From positions 1 through 64,000 of the forward strand of contig JAYPWI010000004.1 in assembly GCA_038135065.1 (NCBI GenBank): a stretch of 64,000 bases of DNA, read 5' to 3'. Each line of letters starts with the position of its first letter. The stretch's first letter is position 1. Positions 40,449 to 48,897 of the stretch are shown here, one piece after another. The notes under the pieces were generated by a model. It searched no databases, had not been told where the DNA came from, and saw only the letters and a program-made list of their open reading frames with translations. A program made the position numbers and the translations under genes. The DNA comes from JAYPWI01 sp038135065. Its GTDB lineage: Bacteria > Actinomycetota > Acidimicrobiia > Acidimicrobiales > Poriferisodalaceae.

Positions 40449-42512
40449 ATGAGACGAGTGATCGCTGGTCTGGCCGCACTGACCCTTGTGATGGCCGGTT
40501 GTTCGAGCGGTGACGACGGGGCGGACCCTCAGATCGACCTCGGCGAGGTGACCCTGGCTGGGTTGGTGTCGTTCGACCAATGTGACGACTTCCTCGATCA
40601 CGTCACGACCAACGCCCTGGCTGTCGTGGGCCCGTGGGGTCTCGAAGGCGGCATGCTGGGCATCGACACGATGGCCATCGATGTGGAGGAGTCGGCGGCC
40701 GACGACATGGCGATGTCTGCCGAGGCCGAGAGCTCGGCGCCACAGGCGGCAGCTGGCGACGGGGGAGCCAGCCGTGAGTTCAGCACGACCAACGTCCAAG
40801 AAGTGGGGGTCGACGAGCCAGATCTGGTCAAGACCGATGGGCGGCTGATCGTGGCGGTCACCGACAACGTGCTGCACATCGTGGATGTGACGGGCCCCCG
40901 CCCCGTCCTGCGGTCGTCGCTTCGTGTCGACGAAGCCTGGACGAGTGAGATGTTCCTGCTCGAGGACCGAGTGCTCCTGTTGGGCCATAGCGACGGGGGC
41001 ATGGACCCCCGAGGGATGTGGTCACCGGTGTCGGTTCTGGTCGAGGTGGACATCAGTGATCCCGATGTCCCCGAGGTTGCCCGTCGGATGTCCCTCGACG
41101 GGGGCTACCTCAGCGCCCGGATGACCGATGGAGTGGTCCGGGTGGTGCTCCAGAGCGGACCCACCGGGCTGGTGTGGACCTACCCCGAGGGTGGAGGGCT
41201 GCGAGCCGAACGCACCGCTCAGGAGAAGAACGAGCAGGTCATCAGGTCGTCGACGGTGGACAACTGGTTGCCGTACTACGTGCTGGAGGACGGGAAGGGC
41301 CGGACCCTCGACGAGGGGACCCTCGTGGAGTGTGACCGGGCGTACCACCCCGTCGAGTTCAGCGGCCTGCAGATGCTGAACGTGGTCACCATCGACCTGG
41401 CCGGTGACGGTCTGGCCGGCGACGTCGGCGGCACCGGGGTGCTGGCCGACGGGCAAACGGTGTACGCGTCGGCCGAGAGCCTGTACGTGGGGACTACCCA
41501 GTGGACCGACTGGCGGGCCATCGAGGAAGCGATGGCGGCCGATGAGGAGGTCGAGGTGGAGCAAGTCGTCACCAACGTCCACAAGTTCGACATCAGTGAT
41601 CCTCGGGACAGCCGCTACGTGGCGTCGGGCCAGGTGGTCGGCACCGTGCTGAACCAGTACTCGATGTCCGAACTGAACGGTCACCTGCGGATCGCCACCA
41701 CCAGCGGTGGGAACTGGTGGGAGGACGAGCAGAGCGAGAGCTATGTGTCGGTCCTCGAGCAGCAGGGTGGTGAGTTGCAGTTGATCGGGCAGGTCGGGGG
41801 ACTGGGCCGGGGGGAGCGCATCTTCGCCGTGCGCTTCCTGGGTGACATCGCCACGGTGGTGACGTTCCGTCAGACCGATCCGCTGTACACCATCGACCTG
41901 TCCGACCCGACAGCTCCCGAAGTGGTGGGGGAGTTGAAGATCCTGGGCTACTCGGCGTACCTGCATCCCCTGGGTGACGATCTGCTGCTCGGGGTTGGTC
42001 AAGATGCCGACGAGCGGGGGCGGACCAGGGGTACGCAGGTGTCGTTGTTCGACATCAGCGATCTGGCTGACCCGGTGCGTATCGATCAGTGGACCCTGCC
42101 AGGCGGATGGACCGAGGCAGAGTTCAACGCCCGGGCCTTCCTGTACTGGGCTCCCGAGGACCTGGTCGTGTTGCCCGTGAACGTCTACCCGTGGAGCCAG
42201 TTCGAGGACGACGGCGGCCCGGGCGAGTCGTTCTTCGGGGCGGTGGCCCTCGGGGTAGCCGACCGCTCGGTGACAGAGCGGGCCCGGATCACCCATTCCG
42301 ATGGCGAGGACCAGGAGTTCTGCGAGGAGTGGGAAGAGGAGACCAGCAAGGGGACCATCGAGACCCGTGAGTATTGCTGGGTCGAGCCCGACTGGCAGTC
42401 CCAGATCAGCCGCTCTGTGGTGGTGGGTGATCGGTTGTACACCCTGTCGAACCGGGGATTGCTGGCCACCGACCTCGACACCCTGACCCCCGGCTCCCTC
42501 GTCGAGTTCTGA
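40449..42512 (+). CDS. Secreted beta-propeller domain lipoprotein
   Basis: 687 residues; AGGAG lies at good distance before the ATG. The lipoprotein signal ends in LVMAGCSS (Cys18). After an acidic linker comes TTNVQEVGVDEPDLVKTDGR, the hallmark opening of the extracellular beta-propeller family distantly related to WD40 proteins. Repeated blades with VDISDPDVPEVARR, FDISDPRDSRYVASG and IDLSDPTAPEVVGELKILGY follow, so the unit is about 80-110 residues. Function is unknown; members are thought to be surface binding proteins. A strong terminator hairpin follows directly. Confidence 0.88.
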   Translation: MRRVIAGLAALTLVMAGCSSGDDGADPQIDLGEVTLAGLVSFDQCDDFLDHVTTNALAVVGPWGLEGGMLGIDTMAIDVEESAADDMAMSAEAESSAPQAAAGDGGASREFSTTNVQEVGVDEPDLVKTDGRLIVAVTDNVLHIVDVTGPRPVLRSSLRVDEAWTSEMFLLEDRVLLLGHSDGGMDPRGMWSPVSVLVEVDISDPDVPEVARRMSLDGGYLSARMTDGVVRVVLQSGPTGLVWTYPEGGGLRAERTAQEKNEQVIRSSTVDNWLPYYVLEDGKGRTLDEGTLVECDRAYHPVEFSGLQMLNVVTIDLAGDGLAGDVGGTGVLADGQTVYASAESLYVGTTQWTDWRAIEEAMAADEEVEVEQVVTNVHKFDISDPRDSRYVASGQVVGTVLNQYSMSELNGHLRIATTSGGNWWEDEQSESYVSVLEQQGGELQLIGQVGGLGRGERIFAVRFLGDIATVVTFRQTDPLYTIDLSDPTAPEVVGELKILGYSAYLHPLGDDLLLGVGQDADERGRTRGTQVSLFDISDLADPVRIDQWTLPGGWTEAEFNARAFLYWAPEDLVVLPVNVYPWSQFEDDGGPGESFFGAVALGVADRSVTERARITHSDGEDQEFCEEWEEETSKGTIETREYCWVEPDWQSQISRSVVVGDRLYTLSNRGLLATDLDTLTPGSLVEF

Positions 42513-42529
42513 TTCCCAGACCGGCACGA

Positions 42530-42566
42530 CCTCCGGCGGGCCCCGTACGGCGGGGCCCGCCGGAGG
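42530..42566 (+). terminator. Perfect 15-bp GC hairpin after the propeller lipoprotein
   Basis: Arms 42530-42544 and 42552-42566 pair perfectly around a 7-nt loop, 18 bases past the stop. There is no T-run, so it may be a Rho-independent site of the T-poor actinobacterial kind. It sits just before the -10 element of the next gene. Confidence 0.7.
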
Positions 42567-42567
42567 G

Positions 42568-42573
42568 TACGGT
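42568..42573 (+). promoter_or_regulatory. -10 element TACGGT of leaderless LLM oxidoreductase gene
   Basis: TACGGT ends six bases before ATG 42580; there is no ribosome-binding site and the terminator hairpin lies directly upstream, so the gene has its own start of transcription. Confidence 0.5.
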
Positions 42574-42579
42574 GCCGCC

Positions 42580-43491
42580 ATGCGGATCGGGGTATCGCTC
42601 AGCAGCACACATGACGTCGAGGACCACGCGGAGGGGGCCCGGTTCATGATCGAGCGGGCCCGACTGGCTCACGAGGTGGGCCTCGACCACCTCGGGGTGG
42701 GCGACCACCACTCGAGCCGGGTGCCCTACTACCAGAACACCCCCATGCTCGGACGCCTGCTGGCCGAATGGCCCGAACGGGCAGCGGGGGCTTTGTTCTT
42801 GCTGCCGCTGTGGCACCCGGTGCTGATGGCCGAGCAGATCGGCACCCTGGCTGCCATCCACGACGGGCCCTTCATCATCCAGACCGGCCTCGGCGGGCGG
42901 CCGGGGGAGTTCGCCGCCATGGGCCGCTCGCTCCGCCGACGGGTCGGTGACTTCGAGGAGATCTTCCGGGTGGTCGACGCCCTGTTGGCCGGCGCCACGG
43001 TGTCCTCCGAGCGGTTCGGGATCGTCGACGCCGCGATCGCTCCACGGCCTCCGGGCCCGGTCGAGTGGTGGTTCGGGGCTGGGGTGGATCCGGGCCTGGA
43101 ACGGGCGGCCCGGTTCGGTGGGGCCTGGTACGCAAGCCCTGGCCTCGGCTTCGAGCAGGGGCGAGAGATGGCCGCCCGCTTCCGCGAGCACCATCAGCAG
43201 CACCACGGTGCGGGGGGATCGGAGGCTCGCTTGATCATCCGCCAGGACGCTCTCATCGCCCCGACCCGCGACCAGGCCTGGGCCCTGGCCGATCCGATCC
43301 TGTCCGGTGGGTACCGGGGCATGACGGCTGATCATGTAGCGGTCGGGACGCCTCAGGAGGTGGCAGAGCGGTTCTCGCACTGGCGAGAGGCCGGGTTCAC
43401 CGACGTATCGGTTCGCCAGATGTCGGTCGGTCAGCCCGATGCGTTGCGGTCGCTCGAGCTGCTCGGCGAGGTCCGGGAGCTGTTGCAGTGA
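42580..43491 (+). CDS. Luciferase-like (LLM class) flavin-dependent oxidoreductase
   Basis: 303 residues. MRIGVSLSSTHD, AHEVGLDHLGVGDHHS, LPLWHPVLMAEQIGTLAAIHDGPFIIQTGLGG and GAGVDPGLERAARFGGAWY follow the TIM-barrel pattern of LLM enzymes, which use reduced FMN or F420. Actinobacterial members near the size of this one are often F420-dependent, but the cofactor cannot be decided here. Substrate is unknown. Likely leaderless and independently transcribed. Confidence 0.87.
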   Translation: MRIGVSLSSTHDVEDHAEGARFMIERARLAHEVGLDHLGVGDHHSSRVPYYQNTPMLGRLLAEWPERAAGALFLLPLWHPVLMAEQIGTLAAIHDGPFIIQTGLGGRPGEFAAMGRSLRRRVGDFEEIFRVVDALLAGATVSSERFGIVDAAIAPRPPGPVEWWFGAGVDPGLERAARFGGAWYASPGLGFEQGREMAARFREHHQQHHGAGGSEARLIIRQDALIAPTRDQAWALADPILSGGYRGMTADHVAVGTPQEVAERFSHWREAGFTDVSVRQMSVGQPDALRSLELLGEVRELLQ

Positions 43492-43546
43492 TGTCGCTCG
43501 TCGCCATCGGCGGGCGGGGAAGGGTGGGGATCCCCGATTCGACCGG

Positions 43547-43552
43547 CATAGT
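43547..43552 (+). promoter_or_regulatory. -10 element CATAGT of leaderless PAC2 gene
   Basis: CATAGT ends six bases before ATG 43559, with no ribosome-binding site. Confidence 0.4.
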
Positions 43553-43558
43553 GGTTCC

Positions 43559-44392
43559 ATGAGCGAGGTTGTCTGGGACGAAGCTCCGAGCTTGCAGCGC
43601 CCCCTGATGGTGGTGGCCTTCGAAGGTTGGTTCGATGCCGGAGAGTGCGCTACCGGTGCGGTGCGTTGGTTGCGTGATCATCACCCGTCTCGTCGGGTGG
43701 CCCATATCGACCCTGAGGAGTTCTTCGATTTCCAGGAGAATCGGCCCCAAGTGCGGATCGCCACCGACGGGACCAGAGAGATCAAGTGGCCCACTCTCGA
43801 CTGCCACGTCATCGAGAACGACCTCCCCCACGACCTGGTGCTGCTGGCCGGGGTGGAGCCGCGTATGCGGTGGCGTACCTTCTGCGACTCGGTCCTCGAG
43901 GTGGCCACCGACACGGGCTGCGAGATGGTCGTGACCCTGGGGGCCATGGTGGCGGGTATTCCGCACTCCCGGCCCGCTTCGGTGAAGGGTTCGGCGGCCA
44001 GCGCTGATCTGGCCCAACGTCTGGGGCTCGACCGCCCGACCTACCAGGGGCCGACCGGCATCATCGGAACCCTGCACGATGCTCTCGACCGGGCCAATCT
44101 GCCCGTGATCTCACTGCGGGTCGGCGTGCCCCATTACGTGGCTGGGCCGCCCAATGCCAAGGGGACCCGTGCCCTCCTGCAGCATTTCGAGCAGGTGACC
44201 GGTATCCGGACGGAGTATCAGGGTCTCGATGTGCAGGCTCGCGAATGGGAAGAGCGGGTCAGCGAGGTGGTGGCCTACGTGCGCCAACTCGAGGAGGAGG
44301 CGGATCGGGCCGCCGAAGCGGATCTGCCATCGGGTGATGACATCGCGGAAGAATTCCAGCGCTTCCTTCGTGAGCGTGGCGAGGACGGCTGA
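43559..44392 (+). CDS. PAC2-family protein (proteasome-assembly-chaperone-like)
   Basis: 277 residues from ATG 43559. MVVAFEGWFDAGECATGAVRWL and DLVLLAGVEPRMRWRTFCDSVLEVA are conserved PAC2 features, and VVTLGAMVAGIPHSRPASVKGSAAS is the central loop. PAC2 proteins are known in archaea, eukaryotes (proteasome assembly) and actinobacteria; in the bacteria their role is not settled. The C-terminal tail is acidic and helical. No proteasome genes are in the window. Confidence 0.85.
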   Translation: MSEVVWDEAPSLQRPLMVVAFEGWFDAGECATGAVRWLRDHHPSRRVAHIDPEEFFDFQENRPQVRIATDGTREIKWPTLDCHVIENDLPHDLVLLAGVEPRMRWRTFCDSVLEVATDTGCEMVVTLGAMVAGIPHSRPASVKGSAASADLAQRLGLDRPTYQGPTGIIGTLHDALDRANLPVISLRVGVPHYVAGPPNAKGTRALLQHFEQVTGIRTEYQGLDVQAREWEERVSEVVAYVRQLEEEADRAAEADLPSGDDIAEEFQRFLRERGEDG

Positions 44393-44434
44393 TCGGCCGC
44401 CGTCCGTCGCGGCGATTCGACCTCTCGCCGGTGG

Positions 44435-44734
44435 TCAGCTGACGAGCATGGCCAGGAGTTCACCGATGGTGTGGTGTTGCTCGAGTGGATGTCGAAGGGG
44501 ATTGCCGAGGGTGACCTCGTAGCGATTGCGGCGGCCGATTCGTTCCCGGGACACGTAGCCGCCAGCCTCCAGTTCGTCGATGATCTTCTGGACCGCTCCG
44601 ACCGTGATGCCCACCGCGTGGGCGATGTCGCGTTGGCGGAGTTCGGGGTTGCGATGGATGGCCAACAGGACGTGGGCGTGGTTGGTGAGAAAAGTCCAGC
44701 CGGGAAGATCCGGGCGCGGTGCCTCCAGGTCCAT
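44435..44734 (-). CDS. Winged-helix (MarR-type) transcriptional regulator
   Basis: 99 residues from ATG 44734. The helix-turn-helix is seen in LRQRDIAHAVGITVGAVQKIIDELEAGGYVSRER, followed by the wing (RIGRRNRYEVTL). It is shorter than typical MarR proteins and lacks their long dimerisation helices. TATGCT lies six bases before the start, indicating a leaderless gene. It is divergent from the carbonic anhydrase gene, and an AT-rich palindrome lies between them, so it may control that gene or itself. Confidence 0.82.
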   Translation of the reverse strand: MDLEAPRPDLPGWTFLTNHAHVLLAIHRNPELRQRDIAHAVGITVGAVQKIIDELEAGGYVSRERIGRRNRYEVTLGNPLRHPLEQHHTIGELLAMLVS

Positions 44735-44740
44735 GGGCGG

Positions 44741-44746
44741 AGCATA
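44741..44746 (-). promoter_or_regulatory. -10 element TATGCT of leaderless regulator gene
   Basis: On the minus strand TATGCT ends six bases before ATG 44734. Confidence 0.5.
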
Positions 44747-44837
44747 ACCAGGCCCTTGCGAGGCGCCCGAGAAGGGTCGGGCGGTGGCGTGCCCACGACC
44801 GGGCTCCTCATGGCCGTATAAGGGAGATAAAATAGGC

Positions 44838-44849
44838 ATATTGCAATAT
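44838..44849. promoter_or_regulatory. Perfect 12-bp AT-rich palindrome, candidate operator
   Basis: ATATTGCAATAT reads the same on both strands. It sits in an AT-rich pocket (about 44815-44865) unlike the GC-rich surroundings, between the winged-helix regulator and the carbonic anhydrase gene. Such a site suits a small dimeric regulator and a promoter. Confidence 0.5.
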
Positions 44850-44926
44850 ATGTATTAGGCTAGTAGCGACGATTGATCGATGGCGCCCCGTCATAACGCT
44901 GCGGGCGCTTCGTGCCAGGAAGCCCG

Positions 44927-45439
44927 ATGTCCCACCACCCCGTCGCCGACGAATTGATAGCCAGGAACGGCCGCTACGCATCCGATGACCACCTCGGAGG
45001 GCTTCGGGCCGAACCGAGCCGTCAGGTCACCGTTGTCACCTGTATGGATGCCCGTATCGATGTGGAGATGATGCTGGGCCTCGAACGCGGTGAGGCCCAT
45101 GTGTTGCGGAACGCAGGGGGTGTGCTCACCGATGACGTGGTCAGGTCCGTTGCTCTGTCCCAACGTCTGCTCGGCACTCGGGAAGTCATCCTGATCCACC
45201 ACACGGCATGTGGACTCCACGGGCTCGACGAGGCCGCGTTCCTCGACGAGCTCACCCGCGCTGCCGGCGCTGCCCCGGCCTGGGAGGTTGGAAGCTTCGC
45301 CGACCCGGCGGCCGACGTCGCCCGTTCGCTCCGCGAACTGTCACACAACAAGTTCCTGGCCCATCGCGATCACCTGCGAGGCTTCGTCTTCGATGTCGAG
45401 ACAGGGACGCTCGACGAGGTCGAGGCGGGAGACGGCTGA
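44927..45439 (+). CDS. Beta-carbonic anhydrase
   Basis: 170 residues from ATG 44927 with AGGAAG upstream. The zinc ligands and catalytic pair are visible: CMDAR (Cys39, Asp41, Arg43) and HHTACG (His92, Cys95), the signature of small beta-class enzymes of the actinobacterial Rv1284 type. It interconverts CO2 and bicarbonate in the cytoplasm. The AT-rich leader of about 190 bases carries a palindrome. A short hairpin covers its stop codon and the end of the convergent chorismate synthase gene. Confidence 0.92.
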   Translation: MSHHPVADELIARNGRYASDDHLGGLRAEPSRQVTVVTCMDARIDVEMMLGLERGEAHVLRNAGGVLTDDVVRSVALSQRLLGTREVILIHHTACGLHGLDEAAFLDELTRAAGAAPAWEVGSFADPAADVARSLRELSHNKFLAHRDHLRGFVFDVETGTLDEVEAGDG

Positions 45440-45454
45440 GCGAGCGACTCGCTC
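45438..45454. terminator. Small hairpin between convergent genes
   Basis: GAGCGAG-CGA-CTCGCTC forms a perfect 7-bp stem exactly in the 15-base gap between the carbonic anhydrase and chorismate synthase stops. Being symmetric, it could serve both strands; no T-run. Confidence 0.35.
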
Positions 45455-46540
45455 CTAGAGGCGGGCGGTGCGCTGACGCAGTACGTGATCGGCGAGGACC
45501 AGACAGACCATGGCCTCCACCATGGGGACCGCCCGGGGTAGGACGCAGGGGTCGTGGCGACCCCGAGCTTCGAGCACGACGGGGTTGTTGTCCCGGTCGA
45601 CGGTGTCCTGGGGTGAGCCGATGGTGGCTGTCGGTTTGAAGGCGACCCGAAGGAACAGGTCGGCGCCGTTGCTGATGCCGCCCTGGATACCCCCACTGTG
45701 ATTGGAGGTGGTGACCGGTCGTCCTTGCGGGCCCGGTCGGAACGGGTCGTTGTGGCTCGAGCCACGCTGCAGGGTGCCCGAGAAGCCGGAACCGATCTCC
45801 ACCCCCTTCGCAGCGGGCAATGACATCAGGCCCCCGGCGAGATCCCCGTCGAGCTTGTCGAAAACCGGCTCACCGAGCCCGGCCACCATGCCTCGGGCCA
45901 CACACGTCACCACACCGCCCAATGAATCACCGTCCCGGCGAGCCTGTTCGATCGCTTCGGTCATCGATCCGGCTGCAGTCGGATCGGGACACCGGGTCGG
46001 GTCGGCTTCCACGTCGTTGCGGGACACGGTGTTCGGGTCGACGGTTGCGGTGATGTGGTGGACGGACTCGACCCACCCGATGACCTCGATGCCCACGAGT
46101 TCGGCAATCATCTTCCGAGCGATCGCCCCGGCAGCCACCCGTCCGATGGTTTCCCGAGCCGATGCTCGACCCCCTCCCTGCCAGTTGCGGCGACCGAATT
46201 TGGCCTCGGTCGTGTAGTCGGCATGTGAGGGTCGATACAGGTCGCGCATGTTCTCGTACGCGCCAGGGCGGGCGTCGGTGTTGGTCACCGCGAGCGCGAT
46301 GGGTGTCCCGAGTGTGACGCCGTCGAACAGTCCCGACAGGATGGCGACCTCGTCTGCCTCCTGGCGCTGGGTGACCAGGCGACTCTGTCCGGGTCGTCGA
46401 CGGTCCAACTCGATCTGGATGTCCGAAGGGTCGAGAGCAAGACCGGCCGGGCAGCCGTCGACGACCACCCCGACGCCGCCTCCGTGGGATTCGCCGTAGG
46501 TGGTGATGCGGAATCGTTCTCCGAAGCTGTTACCGCCCAT
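45455..46540 (-). CDS. aroC: Chorismate synthase
   Basis: 361 residues, the normal length. Family signatures are all present: TYGESHG near the start, [19 protein letters not shown], the basic [26 protein letters not shown], and [24 protein letters not shown] near the end. With reduced FMN it converts 5-enolpyruvylshikimate-3-phosphate to chorismate. Start ATG 46540 lies eight bases after TACCCT. No other shikimate-pathway gene adjoins it. Confidence 0.96.
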   Translation of the reverse strand: MGGNSFGERFRITTYGESHGGGVGVVVDGCPAGLALDPSDIQIELDRRRPGQSRLVTQRQEADEVAILSGLFDGVTLGTPIALAVTNTDARPGAYENMRDLYRPSHADYTTEAKFGRRNWQGGGRASARETIGRVAAGAIARKMIAELVGIEVIGWVESVHHITATVDPNTVSRNDVEADPTRCPDPTAAGSMTEAIEQARRDGDSLGGVVTCVARGMVAGLGEPVFDKLDGDLAGGLMSLPAAKGVEIGSGFSGTLQRGSSHNDPFRPGPQGRPVTTSNHSGGIQGGISNGADLFLRVAFKPTATIGSPQDTVDRDNNPVVLEARGRHDPCVLPRAVPMVEAMVCLVLADHVLRQRTARL

Positions 46541-46548
46541 CGGGAACG

Positions 46549-46554
46549 AGGGTA
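46549..46554 (-). promoter_or_regulatory. -10 element TACCCT of leaderless aroC
   Basis: On the minus strand TACCCT ends eight bases before ATG 46540, with no Shine-Dalgarno sequence. Confidence 0.4.
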
Positions 46555-46636
46555 GACCCTGGGGTCCCCGCTTCCCCCTGGCTCTTGTGTCGCTGCGATG
46601 GGGCGAGGGTCCGCCGTTGGTAACCCTCCTGCCCGA

Positions 46637-46642
46637 TAACGT
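46637..46642 (+). promoter_or_regulatory. -10 element TAACGT before the beta-lactamase-like gene
   Basis: TAACGT ends eight bases before ATG 46651. Confidence 0.35.
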
Positions 46643-46650
46643 CCGGAGCG

Positions 46651-47481
46651 ATGGACGTCCTGTCCCAGATCGAGCAGTGGCCGACGCCCGCCGTTGGCGC
46701 AGCCGTCGTCACCGCTGAGGGCGTCGTGGCGAGTCACGGGGATCTGGACCGCGCAGTCCGCTTGGGCTCGGTGACCTCCACCCTGACGGCCTTGGCCATC
46801 TTGATCGCCGCCGAGGAGGGCATTGTCGGGCTCGGGGAGGCGGCGGGGCCTCCCGGTTCGTCGATCCGCCATCTTCTCGGTCATTGCGGCGGTCTGGCAC
46901 CACAGCACAGACGACTGCTCACCGAACCGGGAACCCGACGCATCTATTCGCATGCCGGGCTCGAACTGCTCGCCGACATCGTGGCCCGCCGATCGGATAT
47001 GGACTTCGCGAGCTACGTGGACGAGGCACTCGTCGAGCCATTGGGACTCGAGCGGACCTCGGTGCAGGGCTCCGCTGCCCATGGTGGGGAGGCATCGGTT
47101 CGGGACATGGCCGCCGTGCTGGGGACGTTGCTACGCCCTGCGCCAGGGATCATCGCCCGCGAGACCCGGGTTCAGTTGGTCAGCCCTGTATGCCCGGGAA
47201 TCGCCGGGATGGTCCCCGGATTCGGCTTTCACGATCCGAATCCTTGGGGATTGGGTGTGGAGATCAAGGGCGCCAAGCATCACCACTGGACCGGGCGACA
47301 CAACTCAGCGGGCACCTTTGGGTCCATGGGCTCCCATGGCGCCTGGTGGTGGCTCGACCCGTCGGCCGGATGCGCGCTCGTCGTGTTGGGCGACCGCGAG
47401 GAAGGCCTGTGGCGGGGCACAGCCTGGCCTGAGCTGTCCGACGAAGTGATCGGGCGGTACTCCTTGACGACTGCTCAGTAA
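46651..47481 (+). CDS. Beta-lactamase-fold protein with altered active site
   Basis: 276 residues without a signal peptide. [21 protein letters not shown] aligns with the SxxK motif region of class C beta-lactamase/serine hydrolase proteins, yet reads Ser40-Val-Thr-Ser43 where SxxK is needed, so the catalytic Lys is missing. The second motif YxN reads Tyr99-Ser-His101. [27 protein letters not shown] and a C-terminal [17 protein letters not shown] keep the fold pattern. It may be a non-catalytic binding or regulatory protein, or a hydrolase with changed chemistry. Cytosolic as far as can be seen. Confidence 0.78.
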   Translation: MDVLSQIEQWPTPAVGAAVVTAEGVVASHGDLDRAVRLGSVTSTLTALAILIAAEEGIVGLGEAAGPPGSSIRHLLGHCGGLAPQHRRLLTEPGTRRIYSHAGLELLADIVARRSDMDFASYVDEALVEPLGLERTSVQGSAAHGGEASVRDMAAVLGTLLRPAPGIIARETRVQLVSPVCPGIAGMVPGFGFHDPNPWGLGVEIKGAKHHHWTGRHNSAGTFGSMGSHGAWWWLDPSAGCALVVLGDREEGLWRGTAWPELSDEVIGRYSLTTAQ

Positions 47482-47531
47482 CTGTCGTGCAGAGTCCTTT
47501 TCCGTCTGCTTGGATAGCCGACGGGACAGAG

Positions 47532-47574
47532 GCGCATCGATACCACTCTTGGTAGCGATGTGCGCGGATTGACA
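47532..47574 (+). promoter_or_regulatory. Hairpin followed by TTGACA upstream of the DUF1800-DUF1501 locus
   Basis: A long imperfect inverted repeat (47532-47545 with 47550-47565, 4-nt loop) is followed by a consensus -35, TTGACA at 47569-47574. The -10 position 17 bases on (CACACG) is poor, so an activator or special sigma factor may be required. Confidence 0.35.
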
Positions 47575-47610
47575 TCACTGTCAGTCCAAAGCACACGCGG
47601 GAGGGTACTG

Positions 47611-48897
47611 ATGGAGCACGCCGATGCGTTCCATCTGGTTCGCAGGACGTCATTCGTTGTCCAGCACGATCTGGTTGACAGACTCACGCAACTGTCCCGA
47701 TCGCAAGCTGTCGAGGTACTCCTCGACTTCGGAGCGAACCCCAGCCCTGTGGTGCCGTCCTCGGTGGGCGATACAGGTCGAGCGGGCTGGGATCGCACCC
47801 GGGTGCTCAATCGGTGGTGGATGGACCGGATGGGTACCGTCCCCCGGCCGCTGCAGGAGCACCTTGCTCTTTTCTGGCATTCCCACTTCGCAGTCTCGGC
47901 TCATCAGGTGCCTGACACGAATCACCTCGCCGAGTACCTACAGCTCCTTCGGGCTGGTGGGGCCGGCAGCTTTGCTTCCCTGGTGAGGGGGGTCAGTACG
48001 AGCCCGGCAATGCTCTTGTATCTCGACAACCACCGGAACGTGGTCGGCGAACCCAACGAAAACTTCGCCCGTGAGCTGCTCGAGCTGCACACCTTGAGTC
48101 CCGGCAACTACACCGAGCGGGACGTCGTGGAAACTGCACGGGCCTGGACGGGGCATCGACTCTCGGGCTCGCCTGCTCGGTACAGATTCAGATCTTCGGA
48201 TCACGACCACGGGACGAAGACCATCTTCGGCATCAGCCGGAACTGGGATGGGCCAGCCCTCATCGACGAGATCGTACGGGGGGCGAGGCGGGTGGCGTCG
48301 GCTCGCTTCATTGCCCGGAAGTTGTGGAGTTACTTCGCGTACCCAGACCCATCCGATGCCTTGGTCGACGAGTTGACGGTGCCGTACCTGGCTGCTGGCG
48401 CCAACATCGGGGCGTTGCTTCGAGCGATCCTCAACCATGACGAGTTCTACAGCGCCCAGGCCCGATTCGGGATGGTGCGGGGTCCCGTGCACTGGGCGGT
48501 GGCCTGCGCTGGGGAAGTTTCCCTGTCGGTGTCCGATGTTCACCCAGAGCACTACCTTCGCCAGATGGGGCAGCTGCCCTTCTACCCCGATGGACCCGAT
48601 GGATGGGGAGTTAACGGCGACTGGTTGTCGCCCGTGTACACCCTCGCCCGCGGCGACTATGCCGTGCGGGTGGCCACGGCTTTGTGGAGCGAGGGTGTGC
48701 TGCGGGGTCTCATCGATGCTTCTCCTTCCGCCACCGTGGATCGGCTCGAAGACGAGTTGGCTCTCCCGCGGCTCGGCAGCGTGAGTCGAACAGTGTTGGA
48801 GACTCATCTGCGCAGCGTGAGACATCAGCGTCCGAGTGCCCAACTTTCGAGCACCGTAGCGATCGCCCTCTTGACGCCCGAAATGCAGCTGGCATGA
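47611..48897 (+). CDS. DUF1800 family protein, first copy
   Basis: 428 residues from ATG 47611 with GGGAGGG upstream. DUF1800 is recognised from RPLQEHLALFWHSHFAVS, AMLLYLDNHRN...GEPNENFARELLELHTL, NYTERDVVETARAWTGH and DHDHGTKTIFG. DUF1800 genes are typically next to a DUF1501 gene, as here; the function is unknown. No clear signal peptide is visible, although partner proteins are exported. The stop overlaps the partner start (ATGA). A diverged copy lies 3.6 kb downstream. Confidence 0.88.
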   Translation: MEHADAFHLVRRTSFVVQHDLVDRLTQLSRSQAVEVLLDFGANPSPVVPSSVGDTGRAGWDRTRVLNRWWMDRMGTVPRPLQEHLALFWHSHFAVSAHQVPDTNHLAEYLQLLRAGGAGSFASLVRGVSTSPAMLLYLDNHRNVVGEPNENFARELLELHTLSPGNYTERDVVETARAWTGHRLSGSPARYRFRSSDHDHGTKTIFGISRNWDGPALIDEIVRGARRVASARFIARKLWSYFAYPDPSDALVDELTVPYLAAGANIGALLRAILNHDEFYSAQARFGMVRGPVHWAVACAGEVSLSVSDVHPEHYLRQMGQLPFYPDGPDGWGVNGDWLSPVYTLARGDYAVRVATALWSEGVLRGLIDASPSATVDRLEDELALPRLGSVSRTVLETHLRSVRHQRPSAQLSSTVAIALLTPEMQLA

